Assembly (NCBI GenBank): GCA_018660685.1
Contig: JABJJW010000012.1
Location: forward strand, 329,381 to 393,380
Source: Flavobacteriales bacterium
GTDB lineage: Bacteria > Bacteroidota > Bacteroidia > Flavobacteriales_G > Salibacteraceae
Length of the DNA: 64,000 bases
Direction of reading: 5' to 3'
Shown: in pieces, positions 54,758-63,651 of the stretch
How the letters are laid out: each line of letters starts with the position of its first letter
Position numbering within the stretch: position 1 is the first letter of the stretch
The notes under the pieces: model-generated
Told to the model about the DNA's origin: nothing
Seen by the model: the letters and a program-made list of their open reading frames with translations, nothing else
Database searches by the model: none
Translations under genes and position numbers: made by a program

Positions 54758-57189
54758 ATTCTAACCTTCAATCCAAGTAACCAATTGATTCCTGCCTGAG
54801 GATAGTAGAAGTCCTCTGTGATCGACGCTCCGGAGACATAGCTGTAGGTATATCCATTTGATGAGTATTCCTGGTTCAAGATATTGTTCACAAGGAGCGT
54901 AACTTGGACCCGTTTTAGAAAACCAAACCCCACGTCATAAGAAAGCCTGAGGTCATTTACTAAGTATGCGTCAAGGGAACGCTGCGCATCCGAGGTGTTG
55001 TCAAGATACTGCTGTCCCACATATTTCGAGAGCACAGCCACATTGAGCCCAAAGGTGGTTTTATAACCTAGCTCGGAGCCCGCAATAATCGACGGTGAAA
55101 AGGCGATATCTGTGTTTTTGTGATTCGTCGTGATAATGTCAAAGCCAGACGTGTAATCATAGGTGAACTGGTCATAACTCTCGATCTTGTTTCTACTCAA
55201 CGTCAAGTTAGACTGCCAATACAACTCCTTGTTGAATTTCACATTTAAAGAACTTTCTAAACCAATTCTTGAGCTATTCGGAACATTCGCGCGTATTGCC
55301 GCACCCACGTCATTGACTCTTCCAGTCAAAACTAGCTGGCCCTTGTAAAGCATCGCATAAACCGTAGATGAGAACGAAAGCTTGGAAGTCTTCCAATTCC
55401 AGCCAACCTCGATATCATTTAAAAACTCGGGCATGGGCACAGCTCCGCTGATAGCATCTGTGAAGTCTCCTCTCACCGGCTCTCTCGCCGCTTTTGAAAA
55501 TGATCCATAAAAGAAGTGACGATGATTTAGGGAATACCCCATTCCTAATTTCGGATTGAGAAAACTGTAATCCTGGTTAATAGTGATCGATCTCAAATCA
55601 TTGTCCGTACCAACACTTTCATAATTAATCATCCGGTACTGAACATCTCCAAAAAAGGTAAATCGATTCCATTTATAATCCGCCTTGGCATAATTGGAAA
55701 CATCCTGTTTTTTAGACTCGGAGAAATAGTAGTTAAAATCCTCTGGGACGTCGATTGAAATGTTGCTCGAAACAAGCTCGCCGAAGTGCTCTCCATCATA
55801 TTCATTGGCCGAACCGCCAATCGTAATTCTGAGATTACCTGCGTTGTAGTCCACAGAGTAAACTGCTCCATAGAAATGATTGTCCAACCATCGTTGAACA
55901 ACTAGATCACTTGAAGAAATGGTATCTCCATCAACAACGGCATCATTTAATCCAAGTGATGAAAAAGACGTGCTTTCTTTGAATTGCTCAAAGTAGCCTC
56001 GGCCTCGAGTGTAGTGGCCCACGATATTCAGTCGGAGTTTTTTCGAAAATTGATATCCCGTAATTACTTGATAATGATCTTGGCCATAATTATCAATTTC
56101 ATTGTCGTACAAGTAATGGTTAAAAGTCCTTCCGCTCGACAGTAAGTTTTCAGTTTGAGTCGGTGTATACCCATTGTTAGCTGCGTGCGCTAACATCGCT
56201 TGGTCATCATTTTTGATTCGGGATTCAGGCGTTCCCCACCATGCTTGATGTGTTTTTTCCTGTCCAGCAAAAGCGATCGCTTTCACTAACAACCTTTCCC
56301 CAAAGTAGCCTCCAGAAATAAAATAGGACTGCAGCTCGGCCGAACTCCTATCGATGTAACCATCTGTTGAAATGTAAGAGTAACGTCCTTCGAATGCGAA
56401 TTTGTTTGCCAATATGCCACTGCTGAAAATGGCATTGTGCTTCCGAGTATTAAATGAACCATATGAGTTGTTAATCTCAACTGACGAAGCGGTGTCTGCG
56501 GCATTCGTTTCGAGGTTGATGGTAGCCCCAAATGCTGCAGCGCCATTTGAGGAGGTTCCGACACCACGCTGTATCTGAATGTTATTTGTGGATGAGGCGA
56601 AATCCGGCATGTTCACCCAGAACACGCCGTGAGATTCTGAATCGTTCAATGGAACTCCGTTCACCGTCACATTGATCCGGGTTGCATCACTTCCTCTAAT
56701 TCGAATTCCAGTGTATCCTACTCCACCGCCGCCATCGGAAGTAGTAACGGCTGATATTGTCTGATTTAGCAAGATTGGCATGTCCTGAGCCAGATTATTC
56801 TGCTCAATTTGGTCCTTTGAAATGTTTTGGTGAGTAATTGGGCTTTGATTACTTACTCTGGTTGCCTCAACCACAAATTCCTGTGCGGTCAATGGGTTTC
56901 TTGTTAAGGTTATGATGAGCTCTAGGCTTTCATCCAAGACGATTGTGTCAATATTGGAATGAAATCCAATGTAGGAGGTTATTAATACGACAGTATCACC
57001 GGATTGACCCTGGAATTCGAAAACCCCGCTGGCATTGGTCGATGTCCCAATGAAAGACTCCGTGAGAATAATACTGGCACCGGGGAGCGCTGTTTTCTCT
57101 GCATCAAACACGTGTCCAGTAATCGTCGTTTGAGCTTCGCAGAGAAGTCCCAAGTTTAACAAACAAAAGAGAAGTAGAAGTTTTTTCAT
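54754..57189 (-). CDS. TonB-dependent receptor under a TPP riboswitch (probable thiamine uptake)
   Basis: An 811-residue outer-membrane receptor. Start at ATG 57189 (the frame opens seven codons earlier). Signal peptide about 1-19, a short carboxypeptidase-regulatory-like domain, the plug domain (SKDQIEQNNLAQDMPILLNQTI, then GGVGYTGIRIRGSDATRINVTVNGVPLNDSESHGVFW), and a barrel ending in Ile (LLGLKVRI). A TPP riboswitch (57231-57313) lies in its leader, so it should import thiamine or a precursor; Bacteroidota thiamine receptors of this kind (OMR1) are described. It is convergent with the ThiE/TenI-like gene. Confidence 0.9.
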   Translation of the reverse strand: MKKLLLLFCLLNLGLLCEAQTTITGHVFDAEKTALPGASIILTESFIGTSTNASGVFEFQGQSGDTVVLITSYIGFHSNIDTIVLDESLELIITLTRNPLTAQEFVVEATRVSNQSPITHQNISKDQIEQNNLAQDMPILLNQTISAVTTSDGGGGVGYTGIRIRGSDATRINVTVNGVPLNDSESHGVFWVNMPDFASSTNNIQIQRGVGTSSNGAAAFGATINLETNAADTASSVEINNSYGSFNTRKHNAIFSSGILANKFAFEGRYSYISTDGYIDRSSAELQSYFISGGYFGERLLVKAIAFAGQEKTHQAWWGTPESRIKNDDQAMLAHAANNGYTPTQTENLLSSGRTFNHYLYDNEIDNYGQDHYQVITGYQFSKKLRLNIVGHYTRGRGYFEQFKESTSFSSLGLNDAVVDGDTISSSDLVVQRWLDNHFYGAVYSVDYNAGNLRITIGGSANEYDGEHFGELVSSNISIDVPEDFNYYFSESKKQDVSNYAKADYKWNRFTFFGDVQYRMINYESVGTDNDLRSITINQDYSFLNPKLGMGYSLNHRHFFYGSFSKAAREPVRGDFTDAISGAVPMPEFLNDIEVGWNWKTSKLSFSSTVYAMLYKGQLVLTGRVNDVGAAIRANVPNSSRIGLESSLNVKFNKELYWQSNLTLSRNKIESYDQFTYDYTSGFDIITTNHKNTDIAFSPSIIAGSELGYKTTFGLNVAVLSKYVGQQYLDNTSDAQRSLDAYLVNDLRLSYDVGFGFLKRVQVTLLVNNILNQEYSSNGYTYSYVSGASITEDFYYPQAGINWLLGLKVRI

Positions 57190-57230
57190 GGCCATCATCA
57201 AAATAGCCAACTGCGGGAGGAATTAACCTG

Positions 57231-57313
57231 GCTGGACTTCCTTTCTGGTATTATCCAGACAGGTTCCATGGGTCTAATCTCAGATCTCCAAAAAGGAGAA
57301 CACCCCAGTCAGC
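57231..57313 (-). ncRNA. TPP (thi-box) riboswitch
   Basis: The minus-strand leader carries the thi-box elements in order: P1 start GACT (57310-57307), GGGGTG after it, CTGAGA (57283-57278, pyrimidine-sensor J3/2), ACCC, GAACCTG (57266-57260), GGATAATACCAG (57256-57245) and the GGAAG-AGTC segment whose AGTC (57238-57235) closes P1. GCT/AGC extends P1 around a bulge. The pyrophosphate-side GCGnAGGGA consensus is slightly altered. It lies 42 bases before the receptor ATG; a -7 element sits at 57319-57326. The platform (terminator or translation block) is not clear. Confidence 0.88.
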
Positions 57314-57318
57314 GAACA

Positions 57319-57326
57319 CAAATGTA
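57319..57326 (-). promoter_or_regulatory. Putative -7 element before the TPP riboswitch
   Basis: TACATTTG on the minus strand fits TAnnTTTG and would start transcription at about the first base of the riboswitch. Confidence 0.55.
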
Positions 57327-57346
57327 AACGATAAAAAAGGTAGGAA

Positions 57347-57937
57347 CTAAGCCGGAACTTTTCTTGGAAGCAAGCGAAGTCTTTTCAAACTCTTTTGAAT
57401 TCGCTCCAGTCTTTCGTCAGTAGTCCCTTCAATTTCGATAAACCTTTTACCCGCCTTAATCAATGCTTTCTTGTAATGATCGTAGAGCTCAACTCTTTCA
57501 TCCGGGTTTTCTCTCAGATCGTCATATTCCCATCCGATACCCTCATGTCCACAGAGAATGTAGAGCTGGTATGGTTTCTCTAGAAATTGTCTTTCGATCC
57601 AGTTTTGGGCTCGGCCAAATCTCACCTCAGCCCAAACCTTGACAACCAATGTATTGGTATCACAAATCAAGAAGTAGTTTGCATCATCTGCAATTTCGTA
57701 TTCTTTCTCGAGCTGTCCTTTTGCAATTTCGAGCAAGTCGTCTTGGTTGTAATTCCTACCTAAATCTTCAAGGTATTCTCTCGAATATTCTGGCACTACT
57801 GGTTCATTCCACTCAACAGCCAAGGCCTTTGACAAGGTGGTCTTTCCTGAACACTCAGGGCCAACAACAGCAAGTTTCACCAATCTCTTATTCGCTCCCC
57901 CATTCCTCGATAGCTGTACGTCTTCTTCTTGCTCCAT
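57347..57937 (-). CDS. NadR-like P-loop ATPase/kinase
   Basis: A 196-residue cytoplasmic P-loop protein. Walker A is GPECSGKTT (26-34). The block VVPEYSREYLEDLGRNYNQDDLL and FLICDTNTLVVKVWAEVRFG, then LYILCGHEGIGWEYDDLRENPDER, match the NadR C-terminal (ribosylnicotinamide kinase-type, AAA_28) family. It likely phosphorylates a nucleoside or vitamin. Because it sits directly upstream of the thiamine receptor's riboswitch, a role in a vitamin-salvage path is plausible, but nothing in the sequence proves the substrate. The ATG at 57937 is the only good start. Confidence 0.82.
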   Translation of the reverse strand: MEQEEDVQLSRNGGANKRLVKLAVVGPECSGKTTLSKALAVEWNEPVVPEYSREYLEDLGRNYNQDDLLEIAKGQLEKEYEIADDANYFLICDTNTLVVKVWAEVRFGRAQNWIERQFLEKPYQLYILCGHEGIGWEYDDLRENPDERVELYDHYKKALIKAGKRFIEIEGTTDERLERIQKSLKRLRLLPRKVPA

Positions 57938-58230
57938 ATAATCTCATTTAACTCCCAAACGCCGCCCCAGCAAAGGGACTAGATCATGCGCATGCCTAAC
58001 TAGGTAGATTTGAGTATGCGAAATTAACTAAATAATATGCAAAATTCCTAGTATCAATGCGTTGGAAGTAAAGCAACCATTAGTTCTCAGACAAATCCAA
58101 AACATTGACTCCATTCGTGCTGTTCAGTCCAAGCAAATGCTGAGTCAGGCGGGCAACGCATTGAACATCAACACATAGCATTTGAACTTGAGATTAAGAT
58201 CTGGAGACCTACTTCCCCTCTAAACTGGGG
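57938..58230. other. Intergenic region with a near-perfect direct repeat
   Basis: This 293-base gap has no convincing ORF or RNA gene. TATGCGAAATT (58015-58025) and TATGCAAAATT (58036-58046) are spaced 21 bases apart, two helical turns. They are framed by the inverted pair ACTAGG (57999-58004) and CCTAGT (58047-58052). It might hold a regulatory site for the upstream kinase gene. A short CCCC/GGGG hairpin near 58215-58230 lacks a T run. Confidence 0.35.
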
Positions 58231-60225
58231 TTAATCGAGTTCTAACCCTTCAATATGGTCATCATCGACCTTAGCTGGGATGGTAACCGATAATTTAGGC
58301 TCGGACTCCATGGCTCGCTTAATCGCAAATATGGCTTCGTCGTTTCGGGCCCAGCTTCTCCTTGCTATTCCATTATTTACATCCCAATGGAGCATCATTT
58401 TTAATCTTCTTGATGCATCCTCTGAGCCATCCAACAGCATTCCAAATCCACCATTGATGACCTCACCCCAACCTACTCCTCCTCCATTGTGAAGACTGAT
58501 CCATGTTGCTCCTCTAAATCCGTCGCCAACGAAGTTATGGACGGCCATGTCCGCAGTGAATTGGGAACCGTCATATATATTACTCGTTTCACGATATGGT
58601 GAATCTGTACCTGATACATCATGATGATCACGCCCCAACACAACTGGTCCGATCTTTCCTGTGGCAATGGCATCGTTAAAAGCTTGGGCAATTCCTATTC
58701 TTCCAGCTGCATCAGCATAGAGAATCCGCGCTTGACTACCAACAACGAGCTGGTTCTTCCCTGCTTCTTTAATCCATTTAATGTTATCCGCCATTTGCTG
58801 TTGAATCTCAGGTGGTGAAACGGCTTTCAACTTTTCTAATACTTCAGAAGCAAGTTGGTCTGTAATCTCCAAATCTTCGGGGCGACCAGATGCACATACC
58901 CACCTAAACGGACCGAAACCATAGTCGAAGCACATTGGGCCCATGATGTCCTGTACATAAGACGGATAACGGAATGCAATCCCGTCTTCCGCCATGATGT
59001 CTGCCCCAGCTCGGCTGGCTTCCAATAGGAATGCATTGCCATAGTCGAAGAAGTACATTCCTCGGTCGCTCATTTTGTTGACCGCATCTGTATGTCGACG
59101 GAGCGTTTCTTGAACCAAGTCTTTAAACCTCTCTGGATCATTGGACATGCATTCTTTGGCTTCGTCAAATCCGATCTGAACAGGATAATATCCTCCAGCC
59201 CACGGATTATGAAGGGAAGTTTGATCCGACCCCATCTCCACATGAACACCACGTTCAACCAATCTTTCCCACAGCGTAACAATGTTGCCTAAGAATGCAA
59301 TGGAATGGGCCTCACCTTTCTCCTTCCATTCCAACGCACAGTCAATTGTTAGATCGACATCCTCGATAAGTTCATCTACCCATCCTTGTTCGTGCCGTTT
59401 ATGTGCAGCGATTGGATCAACTTCAGCAGAAATACTTACTACGCCAGCAATATTTCCAGCTTTTGGTTGAGCTCCACTCATACCACCAAGACCCGCTGTT
59501 ACAAACAGCTTTCCTTCTGGCTGACCTCCAATTTTTCTGCTTGCATTCAAAACAGTTATCGTTGTTCCGTGCACAATTCCTTGCGGTCCGATATACATAT
59601 AACTGCCCGCTGTCATTTGACCATACTGCGTCACTCCCAACGCATTGAACTTCTCCCAATCGTCCTGCTTCGAATAATTCGGAATCATCATTCCATTGGT
59701 GACAATGACCCTCGGGGCATCTGAATGACTCGGAAATAATCCAAGCGGATGGCCACTGTACATGTGCAACGTCTGATCATTGGTCATCTCTGAGAGATAC
59801 TTCATCACTAAAATGTATTGAGCCCAATTCTGGAAAACTGCTCCATTTCCACCGTACGTTATCAGCTCTTCTGGATGCTGCGCAACGCGAGGATCCAAAT
59901 TATTTTGAATCATGAGCATGATTGCCTTGGCTTGGGCACAACTACCTGGATACTCATCTATCGGTCGCGCGTGAATGTCATATGACGGTCGAAAACGATA
60001 CATGTATATTCTACCATAGGTCACCAACTCTTCTGCAAATTCATTCGCGAGTTCTCCGTGCCATTGCTGAGGAAAGTAGCGCAGCGCATTTCGAATAGCC
60101 AGTTCCTTTTCACGTTTCGAAAGGATCTCCTTTCTTTTTGGAGCATGGCTCATCTCCGCGTTAAGAGGCTTAGCTTTTGGAAGTTCGTTTGGAATCCCCT
60201 GCGTTAGTTCTTCTTTGAATCTCAT
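58231..60225 (-). CDS. hutU: Urocanate hydratase
   Basis: NAD-dependent hydratase of histidine degradation (urocanate to imidazolone propionate). The 664-residue form is longer than the common 550-560-residue enzyme and fits the long type seen in Bacteroidota. Blocks include ELVTYGRIYMYRFRP, YGGNGAVFQNWAQYILVMKYL, MTAGSYMYIGPQGIVHGTT, GLGGMSGAQPKAGN (NAD-binding), VEMGSDQTSLHNPW and GPVVLGRDHHDVSGTDSP. All conserved parts are present. No other hut gene is in the window. A -7 element TATCTTTG lies 23 bases upstream of the ATG. Confidence 0.95.
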   Translation of the reverse strand: MRFKEELTQGIPNELPKAKPLNAEMSHAPKRKEILSKREKELAIRNALRYFPQQWHGELANEFAEELVTYGRIYMYRFRPSYDIHARPIDEYPGSCAQAKAIMLMIQNNLDPRVAQHPEELITYGGNGAVFQNWAQYILVMKYLSEMTNDQTLHMYSGHPLGLFPSHSDAPRVIVTNGMMIPNYSKQDDWEKFNALGVTQYGQMTAGSYMYIGPQGIVHGTTITVLNASRKIGGQPEGKLFVTAGLGGMSGAQPKAGNIAGVVSISAEVDPIAAHKRHEQGWVDELIEDVDLTIDCALEWKEKGEAHSIAFLGNIVTLWERLVERGVHVEMGSDQTSLHNPWAGGYYPVQIGFDEAKECMSNDPERFKDLVQETLRRHTDAVNKMSDRGMYFFDYGNAFLLEASRAGADIMAEDGIAFRYPSYVQDIMGPMCFDYGFGPFRWVCASGRPEDLEITDQLASEVLEKLKAVSPPEIQQQMADNIKWIKEAGKNQLVVGSQARILYADAAGRIGIAQAFNDAIATGKIGPVVLGRDHHDVSGTDSPYRETSNIYDGSQFTADMAVHNFVGDGFRGATWISLHNGGGVGWGEVINGGFGMLLDGSEDASRRLKMMLHWDVNNGIARRSWARNDEAIFAIKRAMESEPKLSVTIPAKVDDDHIEGLELD

Positions 60226-60247
60226 GAATAATCTTGAAAATGGTTGG

Positions 60248-60255
60248 CAAAGATA
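60248..60255 (-). promoter_or_regulatory. Putative -7 element of hutU
   Basis: TATCTTTG on the minus strand is an exact TAnnTTTG match, giving a leader of about 15 bases before the ATG at 60225. No TTG -33 element was found. Confidence 0.55.
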
Positions 60256-60261
60256 GAAGCT

Positions 60262-60426
60262 CTATTTCCGATTAAACTTGCCTGTACGATTGTCGTATCC
60301 GTACGGACAATGCTTGCAACCACTTTGACAGCAGTAACCGCGTTTCAGGTGATAGCTCTCCTTGAAAATGATAAAACCATCTTCACTGAGGTAGTAGTCT
60401 TCCTTTTCTAAGTCATTTTTACTCAT
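60262..60426 (-). CDS. DUF5522-type small cysteine-rich protein
   Basis: A 54-residue protein if started at ATG 60426 (MSKNDLEKEDYYLSEDGFIIFKE). The upstream extension to 60510 overlaps the divergent PLP-enzyme gene and is rejected. It contains GYCCQSGCKHCPYGY, four cysteines plus a His, the mark of the DUF5522 family of Bacteroidota; a metal-binding role is likely but unproven. It ends 7 bases before the hutU -7 element, so the hutU promoter lies just downstream of it. Confidence 0.78.
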   Translation of the reverse strand: MSKNDLEKEDYYLSEDGFIIFKESYHLKRGYCCQSGCKHCPYGYDNRTGKFNRK

Positions 60427-60480
60427 ATCTCGGTTGCCAAACTTAGTCGAGTTCTGAATGAATCCAATTAACCTTGTTGG

Positions 60481-61383
60481 GTGATAAAGAAATCGGTCCC
60501 AATTCAGCACCTGCGAACCCTTAATGAAGTGGAACTATTCGTCAAGCGAGATGATTTGATGCACCCAATTATCTCAGGCAACAAACTGTATAAGCTCAAG
60601 TATAGTATCGCCAAGGCAAAAAATGAAGAATACGGAGGCATTCTGACGTTTGGAGGAGCCTACTCAAACCACATTGCTGCAACCGCTGCTTACTGCAAGG
60701 AAGAGGGAATTCAAAGTGTCGGGATAATCAGAGGCGAATCGACTCAGCCGTTAAACCCTACATTATCCTATTCCAAGTCATGCGGAATGACACTTTCTTT
60801 CATTGATCGAACGACATATCGGTCGAAAGATGATCCTGGCTATTTAGAAAAGCTCAAGGAGGACTTTAACAACCCACTGATAATTCCAGAAGGTGGTGCC
60901 AATCTTGAAGGTATAACAGGAGCTCAAGAAATTATTGGTGCACAATGCGATGAATTCGACATTATTGCATTGGCCGTTGGTACGGGGACCACTTTAGCTG
61001 GCATCCTAAAAGCGCTTTCACCTCATCAAAAAGTAATTGGGTTTCCAGTGCACAAGCATGCAACTGTTTTTGAAGATGTGATACAGATTGACTCAGAACT
61101 ACAAGGCTATCGCCAGAATCAATATTCCATTGAAGGTGGATATCATTTCGGTGGATACGCCAAATGGAATGATGCCCTGATTCAATTCATGCGCAGTACC
61201 TATGATGAAGGCGGGCTCAAAACGGATCCGATCTACACATCCAAAGCCCTATATGGGATTATTGATATGATCCAAAAAGGAAGCTTTGAAATTGGTACCA
61301 AAATCTTGTTTATTCATACCGGTGGGCTCCAAGGAATTGGCGGGTTCGAGCAACGGCACGGGTTTACAATTTATGCAAGCTGA
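60481..61383 (+). CDS. PLP-dependent ACC deaminase/D-cysteine desulfhydrase family protein
   Basis: A 300-residue fold-type II PLP enzyme. PLP Lys35 is in ISGNKLYKLKY; the phosphate/substrate loop is GGAYSNHIAATAAY (about 58-71) and the C-terminal VGTGTTLAGIL and IHTGGLQG motifs are intact. The family has 1-aminocyclopropane-1-carboxylate deaminase and D-cysteine desulfhydrase members; sequence alone does not separate these, and D-cysteine desulfhydrase is more likely for this short form. Start is GTG 60481. Confidence 0.87.
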   Translation: MIKKSVPIQHLRTLNEVELFVKRDDLMHPIISGNKLYKLKYSIAKAKNEEYGGILTFGGAYSNHIAATAAYCKEEGIQSVGIIRGESTQPLNPTLSYSKSCGMTLSFIDRTTYRSKDDPGYLEKLKEDFNNPLIIPEGGANLEGITGAQEIIGAQCDEFDIIALAVGTGTTLAGILKALSPHQKVIGFPVHKHATVFEDVIQIDSELQGYRQNQYSIEGGYHFGGYAKWNDALIQFMRSTYDEGGLKTDPIYTSKALYGIIDMIQKGSFEIGTKILFIHTGGLQGIGGFEQRHGFTIYAS

Positions 61384-61423
61384 CCATTCAATAATTTGAT
61401 CTCTTAGGCATAAAAACTAGTCC

Positions 61424-61431
61424 TAAATTTG
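61424..61431 (+). promoter_or_regulatory. Putative -7 element directly before gldA
   Basis: TAAATTTG fits TAnnTTTG and ends only four bases before the ATG at 61436, implying a leaderless or near-leaderless mRNA. A TTTG at 61395-61398 is 25 bases upstream, slightly far for a -33 element. Confidence 0.45.
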
Positions 61432-61435
61432 CCCC

Positions 61436-62344
61436 ATGTCCATCAAGGTTCAAAACATTACCAAATATTACGGTGAGCAAAAAGCCCTCGACGATGTCAG
61501 TTTTGAAATTGCCAAAGGAGAAATCGTGGGGTTTCTCGGCCCCAATGGAGCCGGAAAATCCACTATGATGAAGATCCTTACCGGATATCTCCCAGCTAAT
61601 GAAGGAAAAGTCGAAGTGTGCGGATTTGATGTTGCTGAAGCTGAACTTGAGGTAAAAAATAGAGTCGGTTATCTCCCAGAACAGAACCCGCTTTACCTAG
61701 ACATGTTCGTACATGAGTACTTGGAATTTGTGGCACAAATTCACCGAGTAAAGGACATAAAAACCAAAATTTCATCCATCATTAAAACGGTTGGGCTAAC
61801 CCTAGAACAACACAAAAAAATAGGAGCCTTAAGTAAGGGATATAGGCAACGAGTTGGACTTGCCTCCGCACTTATTCATGATCCAGAAGTCCTAATTCTC
61901 GATGAACCGACAACCGGATTAGATCCAAACCAAATCGTGGAAATCCGAGAACTAATTAAGTCACTTGGCAAAGACAGAACGGTCATGTTGAGCACACATA
62001 TTCTCCGAGAGGTCGAGGCAATATGTGACAAAGTCATCATCATTAATCACGGGAGCGTAGTAGCAAATGATCGAGCAGGCAATCTCACTGGTTCTCCGAG
62101 CAAGCAAACCATCAAGGTTGAATTTGATAAGAAAGTTGAAAGCAATAAGTTGAAGTCAATTCCGGGAGTCATCGATACAAAACAAGTATCTGAAACAGTG
62201 TGGTTAATTGGTAGCCAACCTGACGATGACGTTAGACAAGCAGTCTTCCAGTTTGCAGTGGACCAAGATCTAAGCGTCCTTACAATTCAGCGCGAAGAAT
62301 TGAGTTTGGAAGAAGTGTTCAAGAATTTGACCAAGGGCAAATAA
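61436..62344 (+). CDS. gldA: Gliding motility ABC transporter ATP-binding subunit GldA
   Basis: Cytoplasmic ABC ATPase of 302 residues that works with the membrane subunits GldF and GldG in gliding motility. Walker A GPNGAGKST (35-43), Q-loop VGYLPEQNPLYLDM, signature LSKGYRQRVGLA, Walker B EVLILDEPTTGLDP and the H-loop STHIL are complete. The C-terminal 80-residue extension is typical of GldA. gldF and gldG are not in the window. The call rests on phylum context and similarity to GldA; a generic ABC-2 ATPase is the alternative. Confidence 0.82.
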   Translation: MSIKVQNITKYYGEQKALDDVSFEIAKGEIVGFLGPNGAGKSTMMKILTGYLPANEGKVEVCGFDVAEAELEVKNRVGYLPEQNPLYLDMFVHEYLEFVAQIHRVKDIKTKISSIIKTVGLTLEQHKKIGALSKGYRQRVGLASALIHDPEVLILDEPTTGLDPNQIVEIRELIKSLGKDRTVMLSTHILREVEAICDKVIIINHGSVVANDRAGNLTGSPSKQTIKVEFDKKVESNKLKSIPGVIDTKQVSETVWLIGSQPDDDVRQAVFQFAVDQDLSVLTIQREELSLEEVFKNLTKGK

Positions 62345-62360
62345 TCTCCTATTCAACCGT

Positions 62361-62368
62361 TACATTTG
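62361..62368 (+). promoter_or_regulatory. Putative -7 element of metK
   Basis: TACATTTG matches TAnnTTTG, 27 bases upstream of the ATG at 62395. No TTG -33 element lies at 18-23 bases upstream. The leader is too short for a SAM riboswitch. Confidence 0.5.
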
Positions 62369-62394
62369 GGACCCGTTTAAAAAACAACATTTGA

Positions 62395-63648
62395 ATGTCA
62401 TACCTATTCACATCTGAGTCAGTATCTGAAGGTCACCCGGACAAGGTGGCCGACGCTATCTCAGATGCCCTTGTGGATCATTTTTTAGCCTTTGACCCGG
62501 AATCCAAGATTGCGTGCGAAACACTTGTAACAACCGGACAAGTTGTATTGGCTGGAGAAGTGAAAACCGAAACTTACCTCGATGTTCAAGACATTGCTAG
62601 AACGGTGATTTCGAACATCGGATACACCAAGAGTGAATATATGTTCGAGGCAAACTCATGCGGAGTTCTCTCAGCGATTCACGAGCAAAGTCCAGACATT
62701 AATCAAGGTGTTGATCGTCAATCAAAGGAAGAACAAGGCGCTGGCGACCAAGGCATGATGTTCGGATATGCAACAAACGAGACGACTAACTATATGCCTT
62801 TGGCGGTTGACCTCAGTCATCGCTTGCTAAAGGAGCTTGCAGCCATCCGAAAAGAAGGTGTGAACATGACCTATTTACGTCCTGACTCTAAATCTCAAGT
62901 TACAATCGAGTACAGTGACAATAACAAGCCTCAAAGAATTGATGCAATTGTCGTTTCTACACAACATGACGACTTTTCTGAGGACGACAACATGTTGGCT
63001 AAAATCAAAGAAGACGTCATCAACATTCTGGTCCCAAGAGTAAAAGCTCAACTTCCTGAACACATTCAAGCATTGTTCAATAGCGACATCATTTATCATG
63101 TAAACCCAACAGGAAAGTTTGTTATCGGTGGGCCTCATGGCGATACTGGATTAACAGGCAGAAAAATCATTGTTGATACGTACGGTGGAAAAGGCGCCCA
63201 TGGTGGGGGAGCATTTAGCGGGAAGGACCCATCCAAGGTCGACCGTTCAGCGGCCTATGCCACACGCCATATCGCTAAAAACGCAGTTGCGGCTGGTGTA
63301 GCAGATGAAATCCTTGTGCAAGTAGCATACGCCATCGGTGTTGCAGATCCAGTTGGACTCTACGTCAATACCTATGGATCATCAAATGTTGATCTTAACG
63401 ATGGTGAAATAGCCGAGAAATTGGGGCAAGTATTCAACCTACGCCCTTTTGACATTGAGCAGCGCTTTCAACTTAGAACACCTATTTATTCAGAAACTGC
63501 AGCCTACGGACACATGGGAAGAAATACGGAGGTGGTTACCAAGAGCTTTAGGAATGGTTCAGGAGAAGTCATTAGCAAAGAAGTCAAGCTCTTTCCTTGG
63601 GAAGAATTGGATGCCGTTGCTGATGTCAAGGCAGCATTTAATATTTAG
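62395..63648 (+). CDS. metK: S-adenosylmethionine synthase
   Basis: Makes SAM from methionine and ATP. The 417-residue protein carries all signature segments: [13 protein letters not shown] (about 11-23), [17 protein letters not shown], the P-loop-like [15 protein letters not shown] (about 116-130), [24 protein letters not shown] and [22 protein letters not shown]. Length is slightly above the usual 380-400 because of an insertion near residues 180-210. It is cytoplasmic and an ahcY partner in the methyl cycle. Confidence 0.98.
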   Translation: MSYLFTSESVSEGHPDKVADAISDALVDHFLAFDPESKIACETLVTTGQVVLAGEVKTETYLDVQDIARTVISNIGYTKSEYMFEANSCGVLSAIHEQSPDINQGVDRQSKEEQGAGDQGMMFGYATNETTNYMPLAVDLSHRLLKELAAIRKEGVNMTYLRPDSKSQVTIEYSDNNKPQRIDAIVVSTQHDDFSEDDNMLAKIKEDVINILVPRVKAQLPEHIQALFNSDIIYHVNPTGKFVIGGPHGDTGLTGRKIIVDTYGGKGAHGGGAFSGKDPSKVDRSAAYATRHIAKNAVAAGVADEILVQVAYAIGVADPVGLYVNTYGSSNVDLNDGEIAEKLGQVFNLRPFDIEQRFQLRTPIYSETAAYGHMGRNTEVVTKSFRNGSGEVISKEVKLFPWEELDAVADVKAAFNI

Positions 63649-63651
63649 TGA

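Noticed and set aside
62345..62394. SAM riboswitch before metK
   Set aside because: The gap is only 50 bases, with the -7 element within it; there is no room for a SAM aptamer, and none of its motifs are seen. The ahcY leader is similarly short.
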